64,000 bases of DNA from an uncultured Agathobacter sp. (GTDB taxonomy: Bacteria > Bacillota > Clostridia > Lachnospirales > Lachnospiraceae): NCBI GenBank assembly GCA_910587655.1, contig CAJUND010000006.1:1-64000 (forward strand), written 5' to 3'. Numbering within the stretch: position 1 is the stretch's first letter; each line of letters starts with the position of its first letter. The notes below the pieces were generated by a model. The model worked only from the letters and a program-made list of their open reading frames with translations. It did no database searches and had not been told where the DNA came from. Both the position numbers and the translations under genes were made by a program. This document shows, one piece after another, positions 17,027 to 26,289 of this stretch.

Positions 17027-17541
17027 AGGAGGTGAGAGAGATCGAAGGGAAATATTATTTTGCCTATGGCAGCAACATGAACATAGAACAGATGGCATTC
17101 CGCTGCCCGGCAGCCGAGGTGGTGGAGAATGTCTGCGTGGACGGATACCGGCTTGCTTTCTGCGGCCGTCCGTCCGGGAATGGAGTCGCCACTATACTGC
17201 CGGAGGAAGGAAATCATGTGGACGGGGTATTGTGGAAGATTACAAAGGAATGTGAGCGGAGTCTGGACTACTATGAGGGTTACCCGCATCTGTATGGCAA
17301 GGAAACCATTACCGTCAAAAATGTGGAGGGGAAAGAGCGGGATGTGACTGTTTACACCATCAATGAACCGTATAAGAGCCAACTGTCCGTTCCATCCCCG
17401 GTGTATCTGGAGGGGATACTGGAGGGATGCCGGGAAAACGGTATTTCAGAAAAAGCCGTGATGGAGGCGGCGGAACATGCCAGAGAAAATGTACAGCAGA
17501 GGAAGAAAGGGAAAACCCGCCCGGCAGACCGGGCGAGGTAA
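17023..17541 (+). CDS. Gamma-glutamylcyclotransferase-like protein (AIG2/GGCT fold)
   Basis: About 172 residues, opening with YYFAYGSNMN, the hallmark loop of the GGCT fold. It continues with VDGVLWKITKECERSLDYYEG, which includes the region of the catalytic Glu, and a strand VTVYTI. Such enzymes release gamma-glutamyl groups as 5-oxoproline. It overlaps the amidoligase gene. The strong AAGGAGGTG site is inside the gene if GTG 17023 is used; an ATC at 17041 lies 7 bases after that site and may be the true start. It probably works with the amidoligase on the same unknown substrate. Confidence 0.8.
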   Translation: MKEVREIEGKYYFAYGSNMNIEQMAFRCPAAEVVENVCVDGYRLAFCGRPSGNGVATILPEEGNHVDGVLWKITKECERSLDYYEGYPHLYGKETITVKNVEGKERDVTVYTINEPYKSQLSVPSPVYLEGILEGCRENGISEKAVMEAAEHARENVQQRKKGKTRPADRAR

Positions 17542-17649
17542 AAGCACCCGCTGGAGGAAAAAGCAGGGCTCCCGGAGCAGCCAGCCGGAGTGTCTGAAAG
17601 GCAGTCCGATCTGGGAAATCTCCGGACTCTCGTTCCTGCTATTCCTCCC

Positions 17650-17945
17650 AAAGTGTTCAAAAGCGGAAGATAAGTAATCTTGTAATATAAGTCCGGGGGC
17701 GTATTTTCTGAAAAAGTGTTCAAAAGTCCGGGGATAGCCGCTCTGTTACAGCAGCTTTTCCTGAAAAAGTGTTCGAGAGTACCCTGAAAGTGCAGAATGT
17801 GGGACAAATCGTCCTGATGAGGATGGTAGATACAGGCTGCTGCAGGGGTTCATCCCGAAAGCATGGGGAACCAGAGGCGGAACCCTGCCTTTTGGCAGAA
17901 TGTGTGAAAGTATCACGGAAGTGCAGAATGTGAGACAGATCATCT
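17650..17945 (+). repeat. Iteron-like repeats in a long non-coding gap upstream of metK
   Basis: The 530 bp gap 17542-18073 has no gene. It contains AAAGTGTTCAAAAG (17650), CTGAAAAAGTGTTCAAAAG (17708) and CTGAAAAAGTGTTCGAGAG (17761), and three GCAGAATGTG units followed by GGA, TGA and AGA (17791, 17894 and 17922). Two of the latter extend to a longer unit (GTGCAGAATGTG-GACA-ATC). Such direct repeats suit a replication origin, centromere or regulator-binding array. The short motif CACCCGCTGG at 17545 recurs in other gaps of the element. Confidence 0.5.
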
Positions 17946-18073
17946 GCAGAAATAGAAAATAATTGAGCAAAAAGTGAATAAGAACCAATAAACCCAGCGT
18001 GGTGTGTTCCGAGCAAAAGGAATACGCTGCGCCATTTTTTATGCACAAAAAACGTGCAGAAACGAGGTGGAAC

Positions 18074-19233
<1,160 letters not shown>

Positions 19234-19234
<1 letters not shown>

Positions 19235-20211
19235 TGGCATGGGTAAGCGAGGAAGAAATTTGTGCCGCAAGGGAGATGACTGCCATTGAATATCTGAGAC
19301 GATACCAGCCAGACCGCCTGCAGAAATCGTCTGCCAGAAACGAGTGGCAGCTTACGGACCATGACAGTTTCAAAATCAATGAAATAACAAGCAAATGGCA
19401 CTGGAAGTCAAGGGATATCGGGGGACAGAGCGCACTGAATTTTTTAATCCATGTGGACGGGATGGCATTTGTGGATGCTGTCCGCCAGCTCTGTGGGGAA
19501 AGTCCCTCCTATATTCCCGGAGTGCAGCCGGAGAGGGAGCGGAAACCGTTTGTCCTCCCAGAGCGGTATAAAAACTGTGACCGCATACGGAGGTATCTGA
19601 CCGGGCGGGGCATCAGTTTAGGTGTCATGGAATACTGCATCCGGCTGGGGATATTGTATGAGAGCGCTCCCTACCATAACGCTGTTTTTGTTGGAAAGGA
19701 TGGGGCGGGAAAAGCCAGATATGCTTTTCTGCGGGGGATATATGATTCGCCGGGGAAGGTTTTCCGGATTGAGCAGGCAGGGAGTGAGAAATCCTTTGCG
19801 TTCTGCATCCCACCGGAGGGGGCATCTAACCATGTGGCTGTGTATGAGGCGGGGATTGACGCGATGGCGCATATGACACTGGAAAGAGGCACAAAAGAGA
19901 AATACAGGCTGGCGCTGGGAGGAATCAGCGCACCAAAAGAGGGGGAGACACAGAGGAAGATGAAACGGCCTGCGGCTCTGGAACATTTCCTGAAGATGCA
20001 CCCGGAAACAGAGAAAATTGAAATCTGCATGGACAATGATTTCGCCGGACGGTGGGCATGCAGCCATATCAGGGAGGCCTACGGGGGAAGATACCGGATA
20101 ACGGAAAATCTGCCGACAGAGGCCGGAATGGACTATGGCGACATGGCAAAGCAGGCGGCAGAAAAGAACAGGCAGGAAAAAGCGGAGAGCAGGCAAGCCG
20201 CCGTCCGGTAA
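19234..20211 (+). CDS. DUF3991/TOPRIM-domain protein (primase-like)
   Basis: 325 residues. The N-terminus resembles the DUF3991 region next to primase-type TOPRIM domains (REMTAIEYLRRYQPDRL, WHWKSRDIGGQSALNFLI). The TOPRIM core follows: VYEAGIDAMAH near 205 supplies the acidic motif and EICMDNDFAGR near 270 the DxD-type motif. Proteins of this type are common on Clostridial ICEs and are thought to act in element replication or priming. The start overlaps the metK stop. C-terminal residues are charged and flexible. Confidence 0.78.
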
Positions 20212-20255
20212 ATAGTATTCAGAAAAAACATTGCGTTTTAGAAAGGAGGACTGAA

Positions 20256-21023
20256 ATGGAAAAGAAAGAAACCGGCATACCGAAGATAGAACTTCTGACT
20301 CCGCTGACAGCAGAGTTTTATTCGAATCACAGTGAATGGGAGGATGATGAACCGGATGGGGAAATGCTGGGCGGCGCCGACCTCGTCCAGTATCAGGGAA
20401 GTATTCAGGAGATGGTAGCAAAAGAGAATGATTTGTGCGGGAATGGAACTCCCTGCAATCTGATGGACTACTTTGACGGGACACCCGCTGTCAAAGAAAA
20501 AGTAATCAGCGCAGTTGTCTCTGTCAAGGAAGCCGATGGCGTTTTATATGGCTGCACCACGCTGGAGCTAAAAGAATATCTGGACGAGTCGGAAATGAAG
20601 GAACTGTGTGACTACATTACCGGGCAGTACAGTGACGGCTGGGGCGAGGGATTTGAGCAGAGAGACATTGAAGTGGATGGGGGAACTTTAAATGTACACT
20701 TCTGGCAGTGGGATGGATTTTGTTTCAAAGAGCAGCAGAAAACGCCATCCGATGAAAAACAGCCAAAGGCAGTGAAAAAGCCAAAACTGAAACTTTTAGG
20801 CCATGACGGGAACATTTTTTCCATTATGGGGGATGCCAGACGGCTGCTGAGAAGGAACGGCCAGCAGAAGGAAGCGGAAGAAATGTGGGAACGGGTGCAG
20901 GGCTGCGGGGATTACCATAAGGCGCTCGGAATCATCAGCGAATACGTGGAAACGGAACTGAGCAGCGGCAGGGAAAAAGCACCGAAAGCGAAGAAAAAGA
21001 ACAGGGGGGAGGAATGCCGGTAA
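20256..21023 (+). CDS. ICE protein of unknown function, acidic N-terminus and basic C-terminus
   Basis: 255 residues from ATG 20256 (GAAAGGAGG site). The first half is acidic (HSEWEDDEPDGE) and includes LKEYLDESEMKELCDYITGQYSDGWGEGFEQR, which resembles small ICE proteins possibly linked to antirestriction. The second half, after a Lys/Pro linker, has LGHDGNIFSIMGDARRLLRRNGQ and a helical DNA-binding-like end. The function is not known to me. It lies between the TOPRIM gene and the second methyltransferase and probably shares their transcript. Confidence 0.6.
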   Translation: MEKKETGIPKIELLTPLTAEFYSNHSEWEDDEPDGEMLGGADLVQYQGSIQEMVAKENDLCGNGTPCNLMDYFDGTPAVKEKVISAVVSVKEADGVLYGCTTLELKEYLDESEMKELCDYITGQYSDGWGEGFEQRDIEVDGGTLNVHFWQWDGFCFKEQQKTPSDEKQPKAVKKPKLKLLGHDGNIFSIMGDARRLLRRNGQQKEAEEMWERVQGCGDYHKALGIISEYVETELSSGREKAPKAKKKNRGEECR

Positions 21024-21078
21024 CACGGAAATCTGACTGTTACGAAAAGCAGAATATGAAAAAGAGAGGATGATGTGA

Positions 21079-21879
21079 ATGGGAAGTAATCTGAAACTGG
21101 AAAACATAATGCAGGAGGGGATGGTTCCGGAGGAACATACCGGGGGAAAGAATTGGGAAATTCTTCATGGGGATACCCTCAGACTGGTCAAGGCGTTTGA
21201 GCCTGCCGTTTTTGATGCGGTGGTCACGGACCCGCCGTATGCATCCGGAGGGACGAAGCAGAATGAGAGAAACCGCACCACAAACCAGAAATACAGCAGC
21301 ATGAAAGCGGAGAATGCCCTGCCGGATTTTGACGGAGATAACAAGGACCAGCGTTCATGGACACACTGGATGGCAGAGTGGCTGTACGATGTGCGCAAAG
21401 CCTGTAAAGCAGGCGCGCCAATCTGTCTGTTTATCGACTGGAGACAGTATCCGTCCATCACAGACGCCCTGCAGTGGGCAGGATGGATCTGGCGGGGGAC
21501 TGCCGTGTGGGACAAGGGGAATTCCCGTCCGCAGAAAGGACGGTTCCGCCAGCAGGCAGAGTACATCGTATGGGGGAGCAACGGACCAATGCCAATCAGC
21601 CGTCCCGTTTCCTGCCTGCCGGGTGTGTTCCGCTATGGGAATCCGCAGAACCGCATCCATGTGACGGAAAAGCCTTTGCAGCTTATGAAGGATGTGATAC
21701 AGATCTGCGAGCCGGACGGGATGATTTTAGATCCGTTTGCCGGAGCAGGTACTACGGTGCTTGCAGCAGTCGAGGAAGGCTACCGTGCCATCGGGATTGA
21801 GGTGACGGACGCTTATTACAAGCTGGGAACAGACAGGGTAAGGTTTGCACTGGAGGCACAAAAAGGAGAAGGAGAGTAG
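21079..21879 (+). CDS. DNA N4-cytosine/N6-adenine methyltransferase
   Basis: 266 residues. The catalytic motif IV DPPY (Asp51-Tyr54) comes before the cofactor motif I DPFAGAGTT (from Asp218), the beta-class order. A GAMMA/target-recognition-like middle region covers about 75-185 (RHIN-type repeats are not visible). No endonuclease is adjacent. It is the second DNA methyltransferase of the element, with metK between the two. Likely role: protecting transferred DNA from host restriction, or epigenetic control. Sequence alone does not decide whether it methylates adenine or cytosine. Confidence 0.85.
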   Translation: MGSNLKLENIMQEGMVPEEHTGGKNWEILHGDTLRLVKAFEPAVFDAVVTDPPYASGGTKQNERNRTTNQKYSSMKAENALPDFDGDNKDQRSWTHWMAEWLYDVRKACKAGAPICLFIDWRQYPSITDALQWAGWIWRGTAVWDKGNSRPQKGRFRQQAEYIVWGSNGPMPISRPVSCLPGVFRYGNPQNRIHVTEKPLQLMKDVIQICEPDGMILDPFAGAGTTVLAAVEEGYRAIGIEVTDAYYKLGTDRVRFALEAQKGEGE

Positions 21880-21881
21880 CG

Positions 21882-22008
21882 GGGGCATCCAATGGGATGC
21901 CATAAAATGCATCGAAAAGAAACAGGGCATCCGTATGGATGCAGGTACAACGAATATTAAGTAATTGGCAGTTTGGCTTGCTATCCAAAACTTAATTTTC
22001 GTTGTACC
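21882..22008 (+). repeat. Cluster of hairpins with a 19 bp inverted repeat
   Basis: Two short hairpins (GGCATCC / GGATGCC near 21886 and GCATCC / GGATGC near 21927) precede a long inverted repeat. Arm GGTACAACGAATATTAAGT at 21944-21962 pairs with 21990-22008 with one mismatch and a 27-base loop. It lies between the methyltransferase and a small gene ahead of the mobilisation genes. It could be a processing or recombination site, part of the transfer origin region, or an attenuator; no T-run follows. Confidence 0.6.
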
Positions 22009-22025
22009 GGAAAGGAGGGACTGTG

Positions 22026-22349
22026 ATGGAACAGGCGCTGGCTTATGTATGCTGCCCGGCTGATGAGGGCAGGATGAAGGTGCAGAAATACTGCCGTAAG
22101 ATTTATGAGATGGGATATGTGCCAATCTGTCCACGTTTTGGCTTTGCGCCATTCTTGGATGAGAGCGAGGCAGAGGATGCACAGGCGATGTTACAGATGT
22201 CGCATCTTTTGTTACGCCGCTGCCGGATGGTCGTGGTCTGCGGCAGGGAAGTGACGGAGACGATGAACACCGAAATCAATACGGCAGATCGGTTACATAT
22301 TATCTGTACTACGCTGGATGGATTGATCAAAATAAAGGAATCGGAGTAA
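22026..22349 (+). CDS. DUF4406/DUF7768-like protein (nucleoside deoxyribosyltransferase-like fold)
   Basis: 107 residues with AYVCCPADEG at the N-terminus, YVPICPRFGFAPFLDE around 38, CRMVVVCGREVTETMNTEI near 75 and a C-terminal hydrophobic strand. This pattern of a cytosolic alpha/beta protein with a final MxxEI helix resembles DUF4406-type relatives of nucleoside deoxyribosyltransferases found on phages and ICEs. The substrate is unknown. It lies 14 bp after the long inverted repeat and before the candidate transfer origin. Confidence 0.55.
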   Translation: MEQALAYVCCPADEGRMKVQKYCRKIYEMGYVPICPRFGFAPFLDESEAEDAQAMLQMSHLLLRRCRMVVVCGREVTETMNTEINTADRLHIICTTLDGLIKIKESE

Positions 22350-22411
22350 ATCAGTCCAAAAGAAAAAAAGACTGTCGGAAGAACGGCCTGACAGGCAGAA
22401 TCTGCAGGGAA

Positions 22412-22489
22412 CGCACCGGTTTTGTCGGTGCGGCTGGTTTTGCAAGCATAGCGTTTGGATATCCAAACGCATTTTGGGGAGTACCCCAA
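22412..22489 (+). other. Candidate origin of transfer (oriT)
   Basis: Three consecutive inverted repeats lie in the gap 22350-22539, just before mobC: CGCACCG / CGGTGCG (22412-22432), the perfect palindrome GCGTTTGGATATCCAAACGC (22451-22470) and TTGGGG / CCCCAA (22474-22489). Relaxase recognition sites are normally inverted repeats immediately upstream of mobC and relaxase genes, as here. The exact nick site cannot be read from the sequence alone. Confidence 0.6.
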
Positions 22490-22539
22490 TCCACCGGCAG
22501 ATGAGAAAGCAATAGAAACAAGGAAAGGAAGGTAGAGAG

Positions 22540-22848
22540 ATGAGGAAACGCAACCATGTAATCCCGGTGCATCTGAACGCAAAGGAACTGCGCTATCTGG
22601 ATGAGCAGGTAAAAAAGAGCGGGTTCAGCCGGGAGGAATATCTGCGTTCCATGATTATGGGCGCAGAGGTTCGGGCAAAGCCGTGTGAACACCATGCGGA
22701 TTTGCTGCGCAAGATAGCGGGGCTGTGCAACAATGCCAACCAGCTTGCCCGTGCCGCCAATACTTCCGGCATGGCAGAGCCGGAGCGTGTGGAGGAAATG
22801 CTGCGGATTGCCAGAGAGACATGGAAAACCGTAAAGGAGGAATGGTAG
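22540..22848 (+). CDS. MobC-like relaxosome protein
   Basis: 102 residues with an RHH-type start (RNHVIPVHLNAKELRYLDEQVKKSGFSREEYLRSMI). The C-terminal helical region has LLRKIAGLCNNANQLARAANTSG, the typical MobC pattern (GNNLNQ-A in many relatives). It binds oriT and helps open the strands for the relaxase. It has a GGAAGGTAGAG site before the ATG and lies 6 bp upstream of the relaxase. Confidence 0.85.
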   Translation: MRKRNHVIPVHLNAKELRYLDEQVKKSGFSREEYLRSMIMGAEVRAKPCEHHADLLRKIAGLCNNANQLARAANTSGMAEPERVEEMLRIARETWKTVKEEW

Positions 22849-22854
22849 GGGGAG

Positions 22855-24168
22855 ATGGCATACACCAGCATTATCCCGGTACACCGTCTTGATAATTCCA
22901 TCCATTATATCCGTGATAAGGAAAAAACCACGAAAGGAAAGCAGGGGGCAGATTCATTGGAGGATGCCATCGGCTATGCCCTGAACCGGGAGAAAACAGA
23001 GGAAGATGTCTATGAGGATTCCATCGGCTGTATCTGTTCGTCTGCTTATGAGGATATGCTGGCAACCAAGGGACGTTTCCATAAGACAGGGGGCGTGCAG
23101 GGATACCATCTGATCCAGAGTTTTGCAGAGGGGGAGGTAACACCGGAACTGGCACATGCGATTGGGCTGGAACTGGCAGAGAGACTCCTGCATGGCAGAT
23201 ATGAGGTGGTAGTGGCCACGCATCTGAATACGGGACATTACCACAACCATCTGGTGTTTAATTCCGTCAGCATGACAGACGGGCGCAAATACCACAGCAA
23301 TGGAAAGAGCTACTATGAAGAAGTGCGCCGTATTTCGGATGGCCTGTGCTTAAAATATGGTCTGTCGGTGATTGAACCCTCCGGGGGAAAGGGAAAATGC
23401 TATGCTGAATGGCAGGCAGAAAAAGAGGACCGGCCCACGTGGAGGACTGCCATTCGCATGGATATCCGGGAGGCGGCAGCAGAGAGTTTTACATGGAAAC
23501 AGTTTATTTCCCGGATGGAAAAGCGGGGGTATGAATGGAAACTGAACCGGAAATACATTGCCTTAAGAGCGCCTGGGATGGAGCGGTATGTCCGTCTGAA
23601 AAGCCTTGGGAAACAGTATTCCGAAAACGGCATAAGGGAACAGATTCTGCGGCCGAAAAAGCGGGAGTGGAAGAATGCAGGGGAGCAGGCACAGAAACGA
23701 AAACTTCACGGACTGCAGGCGCTTTATTATTCCTATCTGTATCAGATGGGAGTGTTGAAAGAACGTCCGAAATATCCATCCCCCATTCTGCGGGCAGATA
23801 TCCGCCGGCTGGATGAGAGGATTGTGCAGTTGGAATTTTTACAAAAGAACCACATATCCACCCGTGAGGAACTGGCTGATTACCGGAAACCGCTGGAGGA
23901 AAAGACAGCGGCACTCATCCGGGAACGGCAGGGGCTGTACCGGAGAGAACCCGGCTGTGAAAGGCTTCGGGAAATCACCGGGGAATTAAAACCCCTGCGC
24001 AAAGAGATACGGATGTGCATCCGCATTGAGAAACAGTCCGTGGAGATGGAACAGCGGCTGCGGGAGGAGGAAAAGCGGGAAAGAGAGAAAAGCACAGGAG
24101 AAAAGGAAACAGCAAAAGGAGCGGTGCAGGCAAAGGCACGTCAGCAGACAGAGCAGGAAAGGAGGTGA
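22855..24168 (+). CDS. MOBP-type relaxase / mobilisation endonuclease
   Basis: 437 residues. The N-terminal relaxase domain has the metal-binding motif III H123-L-N-T-G-H128-Y-H130-N-H132, as in MobA/VirD2 enzymes, plus a preceding segment QGYHLIQSF. The catalytic Tyr is probably in the first 50 residues. After about residue 230 the protein becomes helical and charged (RLDERIVQLEFLQ, long Lys/Glu/Arg tail), probably for binding relaxosome or coupling protein. It nicks oriT and pilots the strand into the recipient. The next gene starts within its last codons. Confidence 0.9.
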   Translation: MAYTSIIPVHRLDNSIHYIRDKEKTTKGKQGADSLEDAIGYALNREKTEEDVYEDSIGCICSSAYEDMLATKGRFHKTGGVQGYHLIQSFAEGEVTPELAHAIGLELAERLLHGRYEVVVATHLNTGHYHNHLVFNSVSMTDGRKYHSNGKSYYEEVRRISDGLCLKYGLSVIEPSGGKGKCYAEWQAEKEDRPTWRTAIRMDIREAAAESFTWKQFISRMEKRGYEWKLNRKYIALRAPGMERYVRLKSLGKQYSENGIREQILRPKKREWKNAGEQAQKRKLHGLQALYYSYLYQMGVLKERPKYPSPILRADIRRLDERIVQLEFLQKNHISTREELADYRKPLEEKTAALIRERQGLYRREPGCERLREITGELKPLRKEIRMCIRIEKQSVEMEQRLREEEKREREKSTGEKETAKGAVQAKARQQTEQERR

Positions 24169-24173
24169 CAGGC

Positions 24174-24935
24174 ATGAATTATGGAGGCGAGGCAGCGGAT
24201 CAGGTAGTCCGTTATTCCCTTGACGGTCTGGATCATGGTCTCAGGCTGTCCGGTGCAATGGCAAAAAACTTAGCCATCTTTATTGCGGCGGTGTTAAAGG
24301 ATCAGAAAAAATCTTATGGGAAAACCCGCATGATGCGCATGTTAAAGGAAAACCGGCCACTGAAATTTTTTACGGTGTCCGGGGAAAAGATGCGGGAATT
24401 TAACCGTGAGGCAAAACGACACGGACTTCTCTATGTGGGCATCCGTGACAGAAAAAATCCGGAACACTGCGAGATTATGGTATTTGCGGATGATGCCGCC
24501 AAGGTTAACCGTATCATGGACAGGATGGGGCTCGATTATTTGAAATCAGAGAGCGGGCAGGCTGTCCATAAGGATATGGAAACAGAAGAAAAGGAAGCAG
24601 TGGCGACAGGCAGGACAGAGACCGTGGAAATGCCGGAAGGGGAAGTCCGCTTTGAAATCAGTGATTTCGAGGAAGATTTTAATTTCGGTGATGCAGATGC
24701 CGGCCATGAAAATTTTACGCAGGCGAAGGAGGCAGAGGACGGGAATCCGTCAAAGCTTTCCTCGCACAGCAGCGATACTTCTATCAGGCGGGAAAGGGGA
24801 GCTGAGAAGCCCTCTGTACGTGAGGAATTAAAGGAAATCCGCCGGGAGAAAGAGATACAGCGGGCAGCGAAGAAGGACCGGAGTCCGATACCACAAAGGA
24901 AACAGAAACATAAAAAGAATCATTTGCAAAAATAA
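24174..24935 (+). CDS. PcfB-family conjugation protein (DUF3801)
   Basis: 253 residues from ATG 24174, placed after GGAAAGGAGGTGA. The N-terminal half matches PcfB relatives: DGLDHGLRLSGAMAKNLAIFIAAVLKDQ, GKTRMMRMLKENRPLKFF and REFNREAKRHGLLYVGIRD. The C-terminal half is acidic, then basic and low in complexity. PcfB-type proteins link the relaxosome to the type IV secretion system (T4SS) coupling protein in Gram-positive conjugation. It lies between the relaxase and VirD4 genes, as expected. Confidence 0.85.
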   Translation: MNYGGEAADQVVRYSLDGLDHGLRLSGAMAKNLAIFIAAVLKDQKKSYGKTRMMRMLKENRPLKFFTVSGEKMREFNREAKRHGLLYVGIRDRKNPEHCEIMVFADDAAKVNRIMDRMGLDYLKSESGQAVHKDMETEEKEAVATGRTETVEMPEGEVRFEISDFEEDFNFGDADAGHENFTQAKEAEDGNPSKLSSHSSDTSIRRERGAEKPSVREELKEIRREKEIQRAAKKDRSPIPQRKQKHKKNHLQK

Positions 24936-24984
24936 TCAGTACATGGCTTTGCAAAACAAAGGCGTGTGCGAATGGAGGGAAGAT

Positions 24985-25956
24985 ATGGATTTAAACAAAT
25001 ATTTGAATAGCAGCGGGGAAACCCCAATAGAAGAAGGCCGTCTGTCAAAGGAGGAATATGCGGCACAGAAGAAACAGGAGCGGGAAGAACTGTGGGCGGA
25101 GGTGGATGCCAAGGCGCAGGATGTCTTTAAAGATGGCGAGTCCCTGAAGGGCTTTCTTGATTTTGTGGCGCAGTGCCGTCCGCAAAAGACAGCAAACCTG
25201 CTTCTGCTGTACAGCCAAAATCCGGAGATACGGCAGGTAAAGACATTTGAGAAATGGAAGGAGGAAGGCCGGACTATTAAGAGCGGGGTACATGGATACC
25301 GTTTTATTGCTTCGCAGGAGTACGAAAAGGACGGAGTCACGGAGCAGGGGTACACCATCCGCAGGGTATATGATGTCTCGCAGGTACGGATGAAACAGCC
25401 GGAACCGCCAGAACAAAAAAGCATGGATGAGCTGATGGCGGCTCTGCTGAAAGATAATAAGGTAAATGTGCAGGTGGCAGATAATCTGCCGGACAACGTG
25501 CAGGCACAGTACATACCGAAACAGCGTACCGTCTATGTACGCAATGGAATGGATGACACAGTGACTTTCCATGCCATCAACCGGGAACTGGCCTGTGCCG
25601 CCCTTGACCGGCATGACGGCAGTTACAGCCGGGCAGGAGTGTCAGCACAGGCATACTGTGCGGCCTATGTGGTGGCACAGAAGTACGGTGTGGATACAAG
25701 CGGGTTCAATTTCAGCAGGGTGTGTGAACAGCAGGAGAATGGTACAAAAGACCCGAAGGAACTGCGGGCTGTGGTAGGCGATATCCGGACGGCAGCATAC
25801 GGCATCGGCGGTCAGATCGGCCGCAACCTTGGGGAGATGCAGCAGGAGGCAGCCACCGAGGAATTTACCATACCGGAGACAAAGACGGAAAAGGCTGCAA
25901 AGCCAAAAGAAAACAAATCCAAGGCGGATAAGGCGAAGAAACAGCCGGAGCGATAG
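24985..25956 (+). CDS. ArdC-like single-stranded DNA-binding protein with degenerate protease half
   Basis: 323 residues from ATG 24985 (GGAGGGAAG site). The N-terminal domain LKGFLDFVAQCRPQKTANLL, TFEKWKEEGRTIKSGVHGY and VYDVSQVR matches the ArdC N-terminal ssDNA-binding fold. The C-terminal half has the layout of the ArdC metallopeptidase, but the zinc motif position reads AINRELACAAL, so the HExxH histidines appear lost. It may protect incoming single-stranded DNA or counter restriction. The basic tail is Lys-rich. It follows PcfB closely and is part of the transfer operon. Confidence 0.7.
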   Translation: MDLNKYLNSSGETPIEEGRLSKEEYAAQKKQEREELWAEVDAKAQDVFKDGESLKGFLDFVAQCRPQKTANLLLLYSQNPEIRQVKTFEKWKEEGRTIKSGVHGYRFIASQEYEKDGVTEQGYTIRRVYDVSQVRMKQPEPPEQKSMDELMAALLKDNKVNVQVADNLPDNVQAQYIPKQRTVYVRNGMDDTVTFHAINRELACAALDRHDGSYSRAGVSAQAYCAAYVVAQKYGVDTSGFNFSRVCEQQENGTKDPKELRAVVGDIRTAAYGIGGQIGRNLGEMQQEAATEEFTIPETKTEKAAKPKENKSKADKAKKQPER

Positions 25957-26034
25957 GCAATAAGATTTTACCGGACAATTCTAAAACAAAAAGAGCGGGC
26001 GGCGGGAAACGCCGCATGGAAGGAGGAATGTGTA

Positions 26035-26289
26035 TTGGAGATAAGCAGAAACAGAGTGGAAATGCTGCGGAAACGCTATCCAAAAGGAACGAGGCTGTGC
26101 CTTGACAATATGGAGGGCGAACCGCAGATGCCGTCCGGGTTAAAGGGCGAGGTATTTTATGTGGATGACGCCGGGCAGATTCATGTGCAGTGGGAGAATG
26201 GAAGTACGCTGGCGCTGACGGAGATGGATTCCTTTCACAAGGAGGCTGCCCCGGAGAAAGCAAAAAGAAAGGGGGAAATATCCCGGTGA
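26035..26289 (+). CDS. DUF4314-family small ICE protein
   Basis: 84 residues from a TTG start at 26035 behind AAGGAGGAATG. The core RVEMLRKRYPKGTRLCLDNM...LKGEVFYVDDAGQIHVQWENGSTLAL is the typical small beta-barrel-like DUF4314 unit seen before VirD4 in Clostridial conjugative elements. Function unknown. The stop overlaps the GTG start of the coupling protein. Confidence 0.8.
   Translation: MEISRNRVEMLRKRYPKGTRLCLDNMEGEPQMPSGLKGEVFYVDDAGQIHVQWENGSTLALTEMDSFHKEAAPEKAKRKGEISR

Noticed and set aside
17650..17945. CRISPR array
   Set aside because: The repeats are short, diverged and unevenly spaced, and no cas genes are present. No CRISPR-like array was seen elsewhere in the window.
17542..18073. 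SAM riboswitch before metK
   Set aside because: I looked for the conserved SAM-I layout and paired regions and saw only direct repeats; no terminator lies before the start.
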